Shown here piece by piece: positions 26,280 to 38,766 of a stretch of DNA of 64,000 bases. Numbering within the stretch: the first letter of the stretch is position 1; each line of letters starts with the position of its first letter. The stretch is from Hermodice carunculata (lineage: Eukaryota; Annelida; Polychaeta; Eunicida; Amphinomidae), in assembly GCA_964020975.1 (NCBI GenBank), contig OZ026612.1:56235168-56299167 (forward strand). The letters are read 5' to 3'. The notes below the pieces were generated by a model that saw only the letters and a list, made by a program, of their open reading frames with translations, made no database searches and was not told where the DNA came from. The position numbers and the translations under genes were made by a program.

Positions 26280-26990
26280 AAAAAACATGCCAAAAATCTC
26301 ATTTTTAGTCACGTAAATGTAAACAGCTACAGGTATAAGTTTCCTGAGGTCAAAGAACTTCTTAACAAAGGTTTTGTCGATATATGTGGTCTCACTGAAA
26401 CCAAGTTGGATGAAAATTTTACAAGTTCGCAGTTTCACAGCGGCAATTTTTCTATGTTTAGAAAAGATCGTAACGGCCATGGTGGTGGTATTCTAACGTA
26501 TATACGTTCTGACATTCCACATAGGTGCAGATCTGACCTCGAATTCTGTAGTGATGGTATCGAATCAATGATTTTTGAGATACATGTGAAGAAAGAAAAA
26601 TGGACGATAGCTGTCGTTTACCGTCCTCCATCAATAAAGGCTGAAAAATGTATTGATGCAATAGCCCACATCTCAATTGTCCCGAAGCAGGGAAGCAAGA
26701 CATTTTTCATTTTATGGCACTTAAATGTAAACTTTCTAAATGAAAATAAGGACAAAGAGGACCTAATTAATGTCCTTGATATCTTGACTCATGTAATGTT
26801 ATAAAGTCTCCTACCTGGTTTAAAAGTACCGCACCTAATCATATCGATACTATGCTAACCAACTCCCCAGATAGGGTGGCCGAATCAACGTGTATTGACA
26901 CGGGGATAAGTGATCTTCACCATACGGTCCTAGCAAGTACTAAAATAAAAGTACTTAGATCTCTAAAAGCAGACATCAAATATCGCAGCT
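26280..26990 (+). pseudogene. LINE ORF2 endonuclease domain
   Basis: APE-type endonuclease blocks in order: FSHVNVNSYRYKFPEV, DICGLTETKLD (catalytic glutamate), MFRKDRNGHGGGILTYIRS, WTIAVVYRPPS, and the decayed WHLNVNFLNE (normally GDLNVNFL). Then come NHIDTMLTNSPDRV and DTGISDLHHTV (normally SDHH). The loss of the GD motif and a stop after THVML show it is inactive. Confidence 0.75.
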
Positions 26991-27097
26991 ATAAGTCCTT
27001 TGATTAGAATATATTTATTGTCGACCTAGACAGAGCCCAATTTCACGTAGCTGGCATCTTTGACTAGGTTGACGATGCGGTTTGGTTTCATGACACC

Positions 27098-27628
27098 TTG
27101 CTGAAAGAGGTGGTTGATCAGCACGCACCAGAGAAAAGAAAGGGCGTCTGGTCCAATCAAGCACCTTTTATAAATGGCGGATTGCGAAAAGCTATAAATG
27201 TAAAGCGTACCTTACGCAAAGGAAGTCAAAAATATAAAGGCCAATGGGAAGCCTACCACATTCAGAGAAATAAAGTAACGTCCCTGAGGAAAAAATCTAT
27301 AAAGCAATACTTTGAAGACAGATGTGGTCCTACAAGCAACGAATCGGCTTTTTGGAAAGCTGTGCGTCCCATTTTGACTGATAAGTCAAACAAAAATCGC
27401 AATGGCACGATCATTCTTGTGGAATATGAGACGTTGCACCATGACCCACATGAAGTATGTGAGATCTTTAACAATTATTTCTCATGTGTTGCTGATCTCT
27501 CTCCAAATGCCGATTTCACACTATCAACTCAACCCCCTAATTTATCAAGTCATCCCAGTATCTCTACCATTACGGGTGAAATGAAAAACAAAAGCAATAC
27601 AGCGTTTAATATTCGTTCAGTTCCTTAA
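27098..27628 (+). pseudogene. LINE ORF2 connector between endonuclease and RT
   Basis: An open stretch of about 176 codons starts at VVDQHAPEKRKGVW and runs through NQAPFINGGLRKAI, KSIKQYFEDRCG and FWKAVRPILTDKS to NNYFSCVADLS. This is the classic spacer found between the endonuclease and RT of Jockey/CR1-type elements. Confidence 0.75.
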
Positions 27629-27639
27629 GACACAGTCTT

Positions 27640-28900
27640 AACATATATGAAGACATTGAATCCTAAGAAAGCTACTGGTCCGGATAACATTCCGCCTAAT
27701 TTAAGCTGGTTTTGACGTCTTATGTCCCACCCGAACTAAAGTTATTAACAAATCTATTGAATCAGGGAAATTCCCGTCTAACCCGAAAAAGGCTGACATT
27801 TTTTTCCTGTTTATAAGAAGTCTGATTCTTCAAACAAATGGAACTATGGTCCTGTAAGTGTCTTATCATGTATTTCCAATATATTTGGGGGTCTTCTCAA
27901 TGACCAAATGATTGACTTCTTCAGTGATATATTTCACTCATTTTTATGTGCTTTCGCAAAAAATCATAGTTGCCAGACTCTTCTTATGAAACTTGTAGAA
28001 GACTGGACACCTGCCTTACACAACCACGAAACGGTTGGTGTCATAATTATGGACCTCTCAAAGGCCTCTGATTCAATACCTGATGATCTATTAATACGCA
28101 AGTTACAAGCGTATGGCTTATCAAGTAATGCCTGCGAATTAATAAGCAACTATCCAAGTGAAAGAAAGCAAAGAGTGAAGTGTGGAGGTACCTCGAGCGA
28201 ATGGACAAACATTTTAAAAGGTGTGTCCCAGGGTAGTATTCTTGGACCCATTCTTTTCAATACTTTCACTAATGATTTCTTTTATTTCATGGCAGGACAC
28301 TGTAACATTTACAATTATGCCGACGAAAACACATTCTCCTTTTATGATAAAGATATACAAAAGGCCAAATCTGAACTTGAATCGACAACAAATGTAGGTA
28401 TCAAATGGTTTCAGGATAATTACATGTAAGCTACCCTGACAAATTTCAGGCCATGGTTCTCTCCATTAAATTGTCTCTCAGCTATAAGGGACTTTAGTTT
28501 CGAAATCAATGGTGTAACCATATTTCCAGAAAATTGTGTAAAACTACTTGGTGTCTATATTGATGATAAACTTAAGTTCCATGATCACGTTTCTCACATA
28601 TGTAAGCAGGCGGCTAAACAAATAAGTGTCTTAAGGCGTTTCTCGAAAATTTTTAAAGCAAAGCTACCTATTTTCAATTCTTTTATCTTGTGAAACTTTA
28701 ACTACTGTCCGTTAGTATGCTATCTTTGTAATACCACTGACACATACAAAATGGAAAAGCTCCAGGGAAGAGCCTTGCAATTTGTCTTTAATGATTCTCA
28801 GTCTTCTAATAAAAATCTACTGCAACGTGCTAAGAAATCTCCACTTTACTTAAGTAGACTCAAGAAAATTTGCATTGAAGTTTACAAAATTCTTGCTGAA
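27640..28900 (+). pseudogene. LINE ORF2 reverse transcriptase and C-terminal part
   Basis: RT blocks: LNPKKATGPDNIPP, the 27.9-kb segment with HSCQTLLMKLVEDW, VIIMDLSKASDSIPDDLL, ILKGVSQGSILGPILFN, then NYADENTFSF, where YADD has become YADE. The tail follows: CVKLLGVYIDDKLKFHDHV, AAKQISVLRRFSK, NYCPLVCYLCN and LQGRALQFVFND. Frame changes occur near 27,700-27,900 and 28,430. In the next segment (28.9-29.15 kb), residues around GRNSFKYQGAKLWN appear in another frame. Confidence 0.8.
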
Positions 28901-29606
28901 AAAGTCCCTCTTTTGTGAAAGATATGTGCGTCCAAAAGGATACAAGTTACGATCTTTGGGACAATGAAAAAGTACAGCAACCTGCTTACAAGTTAGACTT
29001 ATGGAAGAAACTCTTTAAATTACCAAGGGGCCAAACTATGGATCCATATACCTTTCGATATAAAGCAAGCTACAAACTAACGTCAATTCAGAAACCTAAT
29101 CAACAACTGGCTTGGCCCATTATGTTCGTGCTCTGTCCCATGTCAATTCAGAAATTAAGCTGTTTTGAACATCACATACTTTCCTGATTACCGGATCTAA
29201 ATATTTTCATCTGTGAGATCATTGTACTTACCATTTTCCATTTAATATTTTCAATGTGTCGAAAAATAATACCTCGGCGCTCATGTTTCTTATTGTATTT
29301 TACTCGACATGAAATAAAGAGGTTATAATTATACCACGCGTTATTGGGGTATTTTCTGAAAGCCTGCATTATAAATCCCGACCGCGTAGCGGGAGGGATT
29401 TATAATGCAGATATAATATCTCCTATTTAAACCATGCCTCTTTTGTCAGTGCCACAATTTTATAGTTGGAGACCCTTTTGACCACCTTAATCAAAGAAAC
29501 AGCATAGAACTAATTTTTGACCTGCCTGTGCACCCACCCAGGTCTTCCTGGGCATGATCCACTGAGCACGATAAGATATACAAAACGTGTCCTAACGACC
29601 AGGTCA

Positions 29607-29680
29607 CACTGTATGGTGTAGAGGATAGAGCAGTCGCTTCAACCTGTGGAAATTAGTGCGGGTTCGAATCCTGCCGGCGG
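29607..29680 (+). repeat. tRNA-like region, possible SINE head
   Basis: An A-box-like TGGTGTAGAGGATAGAGCA (29614-29632) and a perfect B box GGTTCGAATCC (29661-29671) have spacing typical of a pol III promoter. I cannot fold a convincing acceptor stem, so a tRNA-derived SINE head or tRNA relic is more likely than a working tRNA. Confidence 0.45.
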
Positions 29681-29689
29681 AGAGAACAC

Positions 29690-32470
29690 TAGTTCTCCAT
29701 GACAAAATTCGAAGTCCAACATTCTGGTCACTGAAAGTAGTTCTCATACAAGAGACATCCACAGGGATTAAACTGGAAAAACTGCAGAGGAAATCCCTGG
29801 CAGTGACAAAACAGGTATGGTTTAAGGGGCGGGGGCCACCTGCTGCCTGCACGACTAGGGTTGGCCACTTCTGTCACGGAACCAGCCTAAGCAACATGCC
29901 GTGTCGTAGTTGGCCATGTCGAGCCTGAGTTGTCCTGCTCACTACTTTGGGAACTCTATACTAGTGTCGTGGGACCCGCCAGAGCTTTTTTGTTGTTTTA
30001 TCTGGGTGCGCTTTCTTGATTTTAAAAACAAATTTTATTGAGCAATTGGAAAACAAGGTGTCCCCTATGTACATTCCTCTTGCATATCGAGATATTGGAG
30101 GGATAGTAAACATACAAAAGACATCATGTGGTGACAGAGTATGCTGCGCTTTCTTAGTCTTCCCAGTTCTCCTCCTTTGGCTTCGTGGCAGAATTAAATT
30201 TTCACCCGCAATGTCGTTAACTTGGTCATCAGTGTCTGCTTCGCTAGGAGTATACTGGGAGTGAAGGTTGCTACATGGGTTTCCTCTCTGTGGGCTAGAA
30301 ATCGCTGAAGACTCCAGTTGCTCACTCGTCACAGTCGAAATGCTGAGACACGAAGGAGATTGATTGGCTACCAGCAAGCCTCGGTTCCAAGCTAAGCCTC
30401 AGGCTGTGATGTCACCAAGATGGACAAAATTCAACATGGCGGACATGTTATTAACTGGTATCACATACAAATAAATTTAAAAAGGGGGCTACAAGAGATG
30501 TGTTATGATCTCTTACCTTTATATATCCTCTTTCCATTTATATAAATCCACATTGTGGTATTATTCAGGTCTAATAATAGGGTCATGTTAATCCAATATG
30601 TCCATTTAATTTCTGACCTGTCACCCATTGCTGACCCAAATATCTAGAAGTCATGTACATGTATTTTGATTAAATTTTGTACAAGCAATGTGGTAACAAA
30701 ATATTTTGCCATCTACTGCAAGAATACTTTTTTCATGCAAGCAGTAAGATGTAAGTCCAAATTAGAAAGAAATAGTCTTGTGACCCGACTTGAATTTCAA
30801 TCTCTAAAATTTGCCATCTTGCAACAAAAATCCACGTTTTCGACAAAGCTCCACTTTTGTAACATGGGGTCTATTCCCGGCAATATGCACCTAGAATGCA
30901 CTGCCAAAGCATACAAATCCATAATCTAACGGGGGTGGTGGGATAATATCAACCCTGTGTCAATCTTCCAGCCAAAAAGGAAGGAATCCCAAGTTCCGTA
31001 TTTAGGGGGTAGGGCCCTTTTCATTTTGATCAAAACTGTACAATTTGCCATAGAATGCTCAAAAATATTTTTTTCACAGCTTAAAATATCAATGAGTATG
31101 AAAATTGGCATAATCTATGTTATTACAGAAAAGGTTTTATTTTATCAGTTGTCCTACCCCCATTACTTAAAATGGACTGTTGCGGTTATTTAAATTGGAC
31201 CACTCGTATCTTGAAAATTTAACCCAACCAAGTCCAAATTTATGTCTTCTGGAAAGCAATAACACCTGTTGCTCAAGTTACAGCGTGAATGGATCATGGG
31301 TCAGTTTTAAATTAAAATGCCAGAGCAGCATCTGGTCGGTGGGTGTTCCAAACAGACATCTCTTGCATCTTCAGTGGGGTGTTGGGTGACAGGAAGCCAG
31401 TAAATTGACCATTAATTTGGACCCAATAAAGGCACCGTCTGTTATTTAAGTGATAAATCACCTATCACACCCCTTTCATGTGATCCAAAGCTGAGAGATG
31501 AATAAACACAGAGATGGTCATTTTGTGTGCTGACATGAGCACAGGGGCTCTGTAATTGGCTGTTCACTCAAGATGGCTACCATTTCCATGGTAACAAGAA
31601 GCAAGCATTCACCTTTGCTGGATGCTGAGCCAGTATTTTACCCAGTTTTGCAGCATTATACACAGAATGATGGAATAGCATACAATGCAATTTTAATTGA
31701 TACAAAACTCATTAAACTAGGATTGGGCAGAGTCATAGGAAATAAAATCATGTCCTATTTTGTCATTATGTATCTCTAATTTCAGTGGTAAGCACATCAG
31801 GCACTGTTATTCAATGTTGTAAACACAGAGAAATACCTAAACATGATATGTTCGGGTAAATATACATGCATTTTGAGATGATTACAACTCAACACTCCTA
31901 AATAGTAGGGACTACGATGTACCCACGCGTCTTTGTTCACATAAGCGCTGCCCAGCTATGCAACTGAGAACGAGGCTGCTGATTTGACCCTTAGTCTCGC
32001 ATCTCATTAAACCCATGTCAGCATCTCGACTGTTAACTTGACTTGAACCTAAAGTTGTTAAACACGATCGTACAGTTTGGCGACAATTAAAGTCGCCTTG
32101 ACGTTGAAGGAGCTTAACACTCTCTTGGAGATCAATAATAAGGGACAGCATGTCTGCAATATTACTTCCGTATCCGATGTCCCTTAGTTGGGTGTCTCCC
32201 AGATTTCATAACGGTGTCTGTTTGATATTTTATCCAATTAACTCTTTCAAAGGCTGGCCACTTACAAGACCATGTCCCATGTGCAAAAGATCTGGTAGCA
32301 CAATGTGCTTAACGTGTCTTTGTATAGAATGCATATGTTTGTTTGGAAAAGACTTGCAGACCTTTTGACCTAAAACCTTACCAAGACCCCCCCCCCCCCA
32401 TAACCACGGTGAAAGTTTCGGGACAAAATTGTATATCCTTTGCACTATACTTAACCTAACAAGGCATAGA
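29690..32470. other. No firm gene; weak open frames only
   Basis: A minus-strand frame at 29961-30377 is Ser/Thr-rich and hydrophilic in its first half, without a recognised domain or convincing splice sites. A Cys-rich stretch at 32,270-32,345 (CPMCKRSGSTMCLTCLC) recalls the C-terminal finger of piggyBac-type transposases, but nothing else of one is present. Confidence 0.3.
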
Positions 32471-32474
32471 GTCC

Positions 32475-32900
32475 GTGCACAAATCCTTTTTATCAATGGA
32501 AGGTAAAATTAATCGTGAGCACTGGTCACATGATCCTACGCTGAATGTCCGTGTGTTGCCTTTTTATGATCAGCGAGCTTATCATATGTGCCCATCATAT
32601 TGTCACCGGCGCCACCAGTGTCAGCTTGACCGCCAGACGATGCTTTTGGGAGAAAATGAACTTTTCAAAATAAATTACTCTAAACTTTATCAGGCAGGAA
32701 TCCGACGTCCTTTAATTAAGTGGGTTGAGAGTTATCTTCAGGTTCGCGCTCAACGTGTCGTTATTCAAGGGAAAGCCTCTGAATGAGGTAATGTTGAAGT
32801 AGATGTCACAGGGGATATATTACGCCCACTATTATTCCTTATGTAGGTGAACGATATACCAGATATTGTGCAGTCTGAAATAAGTCTTTACGCTAAGTGT
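32475..32900 (+). mobile_element. LINE reverse transcriptase scrap
   Basis: Blocks SKLYQAGIRRPLIKWVESYL, RAQRVVIQGKASE, a decayed PQG motif (VTGDILRPLLFL) and VNDIPDIVQSEISLYA match the RT of the Jockey-like element at 47 kb (HKLDKAGITGPLLMWF, RLQRVVIQGGTSS). The catalytic YADD is gone. Two stops are visible. Short and 3'-truncated. Confidence 0.65.
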
Positions 32901-34174
32901 TACAAAACCGCTAACTGTTACAAGTAACAAATGTTACAATTGCCCCAAAGTATTACCAAAAATACCTTCACACCGATGAACGTTACAAACACCGCTTGAC
33001 TGGTCAATATACACCTTGCAGTAACATCATGGACCTCGTGATAAAATAAGCCAAGTCACTATCACAGCCCAGCCCAGCCCTGATTGAGGTCGGAGGCCAT
33101 TGAGGACAAGAAGTGTCCTTTTCCCGTTCAACTTCTAAATTACCCTGGTAACGCGAATCAAACTTATCATTTTCGTCAATTTCTTGGACTAGTTTTATGG
33201 ATATATCAAAACAGTATAGCCCAAGTGAAGTTCATTTTTTCTTTTTGGTAGGCGAGAGTTCACAACATCTCAGAATGTTATATTGTCTTTATTATCTCTA
33301 TACAATATTCGTTGACTCCCAATGCATATTAATGTCCAAGCCTGAAAAGAAATAGTGCAGGTTTTCAAGTCATAATGATAGTTTATATAGAGTAGTTTTG
33401 AACGGTGTGTTATAGTATACAACATTTACAGTTTTCCCAGCAGCAGCCTATGTAGTTGCCTGTGAGTGTCAGCCACAACACTCATATCACTGTCGCACCA
33501 GCCAATAAAAGCCAATTTGTGATAGTATATGTCATGTGCTCACCCGGCAAAACTAGGCTAATTTATTCAATAAAGTTCGAAAAATCATTTGTACACTACA
33601 TATCAAAAGAATGATATACATATCTCGCTTTATACATAAACTATGTTTTGAAATTCATATGCAGGTTGCCCCTTTTGAAGTCTTTTATGCAAGAACCACA
33701 TACGTCTAGCGCTTTTTTCACTAGATCTATGGAGATGTGTCAACGTCTGTTCACATCTCGTGCACATCTTATAAAATTAATTTCATGAAAGAATTCGATA
33801 TATATTTTTTAATTGGCAGTGTACTGGGAGGCTTTATATTATAAAAATAAGCATCCTGTTTTAGCGGGGATATTTTAAGAGTAAGATATCATCGTTGTCA
33901 ATATATGTTTCTTGTGATATAATTATATATATATATATTTACATATCGAAATCATGTATTTGGGACTTAAAAGCAATATATCATTTTGCTCCATATAGTT
34001 ATAAATTAGATTATTTTTTTATATTATTGGTCTTGTCACCCCGAAGCTTAATACTTGTCTGTGATTACAATAATTCAAACACTGTACAATCATGTACTTC
34101 CAATTTTGTCCTAGTAAATCAGCATGCAATGATATTATGTAATGTTGCTTTTTCTTCATAATATCAGTTTACTG
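32900..34174. other. No gene recognised downstream of the receptor
   Basis: Presumably includes the receptor 3'UTR nearest 34,174. The rest is AT-rich with no supported feature. Confidence 0.4.
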
Positions 34175-34467
34175 TCACAAACATTTGTCTCCAAAGTCTG
34201 TTCCGCCAGTTTGCCTTGTCAGCAATGGTATTGCATTACTAAAATCCGCTGATTCGTCAAATCTGGTAACTTCTGTTTGAGACATCATCGATGATTTGTA
34301 ACGAGAATCACACTCGAAACCCGATGACGTCCGCCTTCTCCCAGCATGCCTCACTCCGAAGCATCGCAAAAGCTGTGTGTGAAGTTGGTCACTAAAGGCT
34401 AGGTAAATCCATGGGTTAGTGCAACTGTTAAGGCTTGCCAACAGAAGAGCGATAACCATGGCATGAT
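34175..34467 (-). CDS. Vasopressin/oxytocin-type GPCR, coding exon 2 (TM7 and tail)
   Basis: The exon begins after a clean acceptor (TTTCCTGTTGCAG) in the phase required by exon 1, so the junction reads KAPFE-DHAMVIALL. It encodes TM7 with SLNSCTNPWIY (NPWIY at residues 364-368), a helix 8 with C382 as a likely palmitoylation site, and a Ser/Thr-rich 60-residue tail ending in DKCL and TGA. The joined protein is 443 residues, normal for this family. Vertebrate vasopressin receptor genes also carry an intron immediately before TM7, which supports both the splice model and the family call. The open frame runs a little further upstream than the acceptor, but that part is intron. I see no clear AATAAA close downstream, so the 3'UTR end is not defined. 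Confidence 0.88.
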
Positions 34468-35149
34468 CTGCAACAGGAAATTGGTAATTAGATCCCAATT
34501 GTAATAAACCTTCCTTCAATATAAGCCATTTTATCTTGGGGCACTAGTTTATACATGGATATATAAAATCTCACCAAAAGTGGCAAAAATGGACACAACT
34601 TCCTTGCTGTCATGGGTTGGATCACTGCTCGAGTGATCCCCAACATTTTGTGTTCGCCAAAAATTTGAAAGTTTTGATGATTTGGGGAATTAAAATTTTG
34701 AAATGTTAAGCGTTACTTTACAACAATTTGTGGCTTTATACACATCTTGGCCTAAAATTATAATCCGAGGAGAAAATATATTACAGAGTCAGTGTACTCC
34801 CGATGTTCTTGTAAAACCAAAGGATAACAATATAGTAAGACCTGCGGCGCATCGATAGTGCTGCCTAATTATCACTCAGGACATAACACTTATCAGCATC
34901 AACTTTCAATAGCAGATACAAACATAGCTGCTCCAGTGAAAATGCTGTCCGTCACTTTCCTCCAACGTGCAAATGTATTTTTTTTGCCATCACCTTCACT
35001 AATAAAATCTAATTTGAACTGGAAAAAAAGATGTACTTCAAAACAAATTTGCCTTCTGCTTCAAAGCTTATACACAAAAAATAAAATCCTAAATTATTGG
35101 CTTTGCAGCAAGAGATAAGTGAATGTAAGGAAGACCGCAGTGGTCTTTT

Positions 35150-36005
35150 AAACGTTGAATCCTGGCAGGTAACCCAATTAGATATGAAGAATTAATTTTT
35201 ATGGGAATTCAATTTGGATTGACAACTCTATCTTGAATGGTTTTAAAAGTATCAAACAAATAAGCTTAAATTGAAACCCTACAACTACTTTTTCAATGTA
35301 CATAGAATGCGCTTTGGAATCGCGCCTCTAGTCAATAGCCAAGTGCTCCTAATTAGCATGTAACAAAAGTTCAACAACTTTTGTTTGCAGCTCATTGGGG
35401 GCGCGTAGAGCACAAACCTATGTTTTAGATTGGAATTGCACCTCTACCCATAATACATTTTAGGATATTCAACATTTTTATCGTTCAGGTGCTTCTGATT
35501 ATTTTCAGTTAAAATTGTACAACCTTTTTTGTGGTTCATCGGATGAGCCTAGAACGGAAACCTATATATCGAAATTGGGGTGGTATTTCTATCTCGAATA
35601 GTCTTCAAGATCTTCACCTTTAAACTTTTCAATGTCCCAAACCAGCATTAACTAAAATTCTACAACCTTTGTTTGTGGTTTATTTGATGAGCCTTCAACA
35701 CAAATTAATGGATGAAAATAACAATGACAACTATAACTGTAATATATTTGATGATATTTAACCTTTTAATTGTTCAACTGTCTTTGATTAGCATAAATTA
35801 AAATTGTACTGCTGTTGCGTGTGGTTCAATGGATTCGCCTAAGGCAAACGCTTATGGGGTAAAGTAAGTGTGGCACCGCTAGCTTTCATAGTTTTGAAAA
35901 TATTTAACATTCCAATTGTACGACTGTTTCTAATTAGTATAAATTAAAATTGCACAACTTTCGTTCGTCATTCATTGGATGCGCCGACAGCAAAACCATA
36001 TAGAT
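35150..36005 (-). repeat. Satellite array, ~145-bp monomers (about six units)
   Basis: The anchor TTCATTGGATGCGCC and variants recur at 35391, 35535, 35679, 35825 and 35972, with spacings of 144-147 bp. Each unit also carries AATTAAAATTGTACAACTTT. It is the reverse-complement orientation of the array at 46.9-49.85 kb. The monomer is about one nucleosome long. It lies in the receptor intron, next to the (AT)n tract. Confidence 0.75.
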
Positions 36006-36020
36006 CGATCTTAAAAAAGA

Positions 36021-36123
<103 letters not shown>

Positions 36124-38766
36124 GTGCTGAATGCGGTATTTTTTATGTTGTGGCGTCACAGAAAAAAAAGGCGCTCAAAATTTGCTATAAAAAGAACAAA
36201 ACAAAAAACAATAAAGAACTCTTGGACAAAATAATATGTCGGTGCTAGCACACAGACATAGCTACGGTTTAAGTGACAGCTGTTAATACTTTCAAAGCTT
36301 TAACTTACTAAATATAGACTAGCAAGAATGGCATAAATGACAATTTCAATTTTGCATTAAGAAGGACAGGAGCATATAACATACACGCACTAACTATGCA
36401 CATTCCAAAACGTGTTCCCAAGCAATATGTACACAATGAACACAGTTCCGATTGAGTGAGATAGTTTAGTCCATGGGCCTCAGGGACACCATTTCCCCTG
36501 AGGGTGCAGGACAGCTGACTGCAGAAGCCAGGAAACCCTTTGTCTATCACAGGTGCAGTGAAAGTGAAAATCTTTGAAAATTAAGGTCAGTTTTATGTCG
36601 CTTTTTCGAATTATGTCCTCAGGTGATTGTGACCTAACGTGGAGTCATATCATGTGAGCTGGGAGATGCGTGCTGCCCATATATCTCGCGGGTCGCAAAG
36701 ACGTGGAGTAAAGTTTCAGAAAATGTCCAAATCGTGCCACTTCTCAAGCCGAGGGATCAGTTAACATGTCCGTACCGAAAGTCTTATCAACTTATTAATT
36801 TCTTGCACATCATTGGTTTCCTGTTTGCATCTATACAGGCCAAATTATCTCATCCCTTTGGGCATGTAGTCTGGAAGTCAAAGCTGGAGACGGCTAATCT
36901 TATCCCCGATGCATCCGTGCGAGTTCCTGTTTACTGACCCACAGTGGGTGCTGATACTCGACAAAGAGAGAGTGAACTGTAAAAAGACACCTTCCTGGTC
37001 CGGCATCCATATGTTTCCTGTTGAAAACTTGGTGTGGCTTCTTAAGGAAGAATCTTAGCGCCTGAAGGTATATGCTTAGGTGTGGCACAGACAAAATTCT
37101 TGTCGATGGAATTAAGACTTTCACTTTCGTTGCTTCTTCTCTAGGAAGATATACTTATAGGGTGTTATCACAGCTCCTCGTGCAAGCCAGTTATAACAAG
37201 GCCTTAAAGTAGGGATATTTTGGGATAGCAGGTTTCTCCTTTTTTCACCTGGTTCATCACAACTCAAAAACTGGAAAGTGAACCTGAGCCAAAATCCCTG
37301 GGAAAAACGTATTATCTGATTACTGGGCCAAAGACAGTGAATATTACAAAGAAAGGGCTCAACAACCCTTAAGAGAAATTTTCCGCTCTCGATGCGGGAA
37401 ATAGTGCTGCTGATCGATGAAAAGCCAATGCTGTACAAGGCATTGTAATATTGGCAGTATTTTTAACAGTCCTATATGGATTCCTTAAAGTGAACTCAAC
37501 GTGACAGGAGGATATTTGTCTGAATTTTTGGCATGTCGCTTGACCCATCCTTTCAAATAACATCCATTTGGCTGTTTTGTCTATGTCAACGTACAGATAT
37601 CCCGAATGTGGTTCTTTTCGCCTTGTATTAGAGTAGACTTTGAATTGTAACTTAATTGGAATTGCCACTGAACTGGACGGTACACTTCTTTGCAATTTCC
37701 GCTCAAATCTCCTAAAACACCCGGATGGAAAATGCCGTCGGCTTCAGTGCCTTTATTTGAAGGTCTTATTAACTGAAAGTATTTTGAACGAGAAATGTAC
37801 CTACAACTTGTGAAATTAATATGGTTCTAATCAAAACTTTTGGTAGAGCGGGTTGGGTGTCAAGATAAGGTGTTGACTTAGTTTCAATATAAAAGTAGGA
37901 GGCTAAATGACCTTGTCCAGTTGTATTCGATCTGCCCAGTGGCATCTTCAGCACATACCGATTCACGCTGGGAATGATCTAAGGTCCAACGATCCATAGG
38001 TCAGACCAGTAATAGGTCTGACGACCCATTGGTCCTACAGCCAATGACCCACACATAGCTACTACTCACATGCATATATGTCATTAAGAAATTAAAGGAA
38101 GCTGGTGTGATTCACCACACATTTGTTTTTCTACAATTTCGTTTTATTTCGACCAGCGGACAGTTTTAATTTTCTTTCTTTTTTCTTTAATTTTCTATGG
38201 GTCTCAGATATGGTCTTGGTTTTTTGTGTCTGGCGAAATGTATGTCAGCGGTGGTTTCTGATGCAGCCGATAAAGTTTATTTCATTTCATTGTTTCATTT
38301 AATTTTATTTCTTCCTAATATGGCGTGACTGCATTGGTAAATGAGGCTTTTCGACAATGGGTACCGATTAATTCCACCTGTCCACTTGTTCTGAAGCTCC
38401 ATTGCATTTTCAATTTTGATAAACTCATAAAACAAGAGTAGAATATTGAAAAGTTCGATGGAAAGCAATGCAGAGTCAGAAACCAATATATCTTCCTACA
38501 CATTATATTCATCAAACCCAGATTCATTGAAGGTATTTTAGAAAGCCACCAGAGTTTCTTCAAGTACTTGACTGTGCTGATATAAATTGATAACAGATCT
38601 GAATAAAAGTGAACACATCGACAAGTGCATAGATTTTTTTAGGAAGAACTGGCTGTTCCTGACACGCACGACTTTCGAAGGCAAGTTCATGATCGTTAGA
38701 ATGGACCAGAATCTCACAGAAAGGATATGCACCATGTGAATGTACTGGCATATCGTGTTTTTTTTC

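Larger units (their letters stand above)
25870..29320 (+). mobile_element. LINE, near full length but broken
   Basis: Reads from the end of ORF1 (zinc knuckles, 25.88-26.08 kb) through the endonuclease (26.28-26.98 kb), connector (27.1-27.6 kb), reverse transcriptase (27.64-28.43 kb), C-terminal region (to about 29.15 kb) and a 3'UTR ending GACATGAAATAAAGAGG at about 29,320. It is the same family as the 13.5-kb remnant (shared KFQA motif, tail blocks and 3' end). The 5' half of ORF1 is absent. At least five stops or frame changes lie in ORF2. Confidence 0.8.

Noticed and set aside
29961-30377. Ser/Thr-rich minus-strand open frame
   Set aside because: No ATG near its start, no good splice sites and no recognised domain. 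Kept only as a note.
32270-32345. Cysteine-rich stretch like a piggyBac C-terminal finger
   Set aside because: Only one short motif, with no upstream transposase blocks.
36690-36800. LINE-like phrase QIVPLLKPRDQLTCPYR on the plus strand
   Set aside because: It resembles an RT entry motif, but no further RT block follows in any frame, so I do not call an element.
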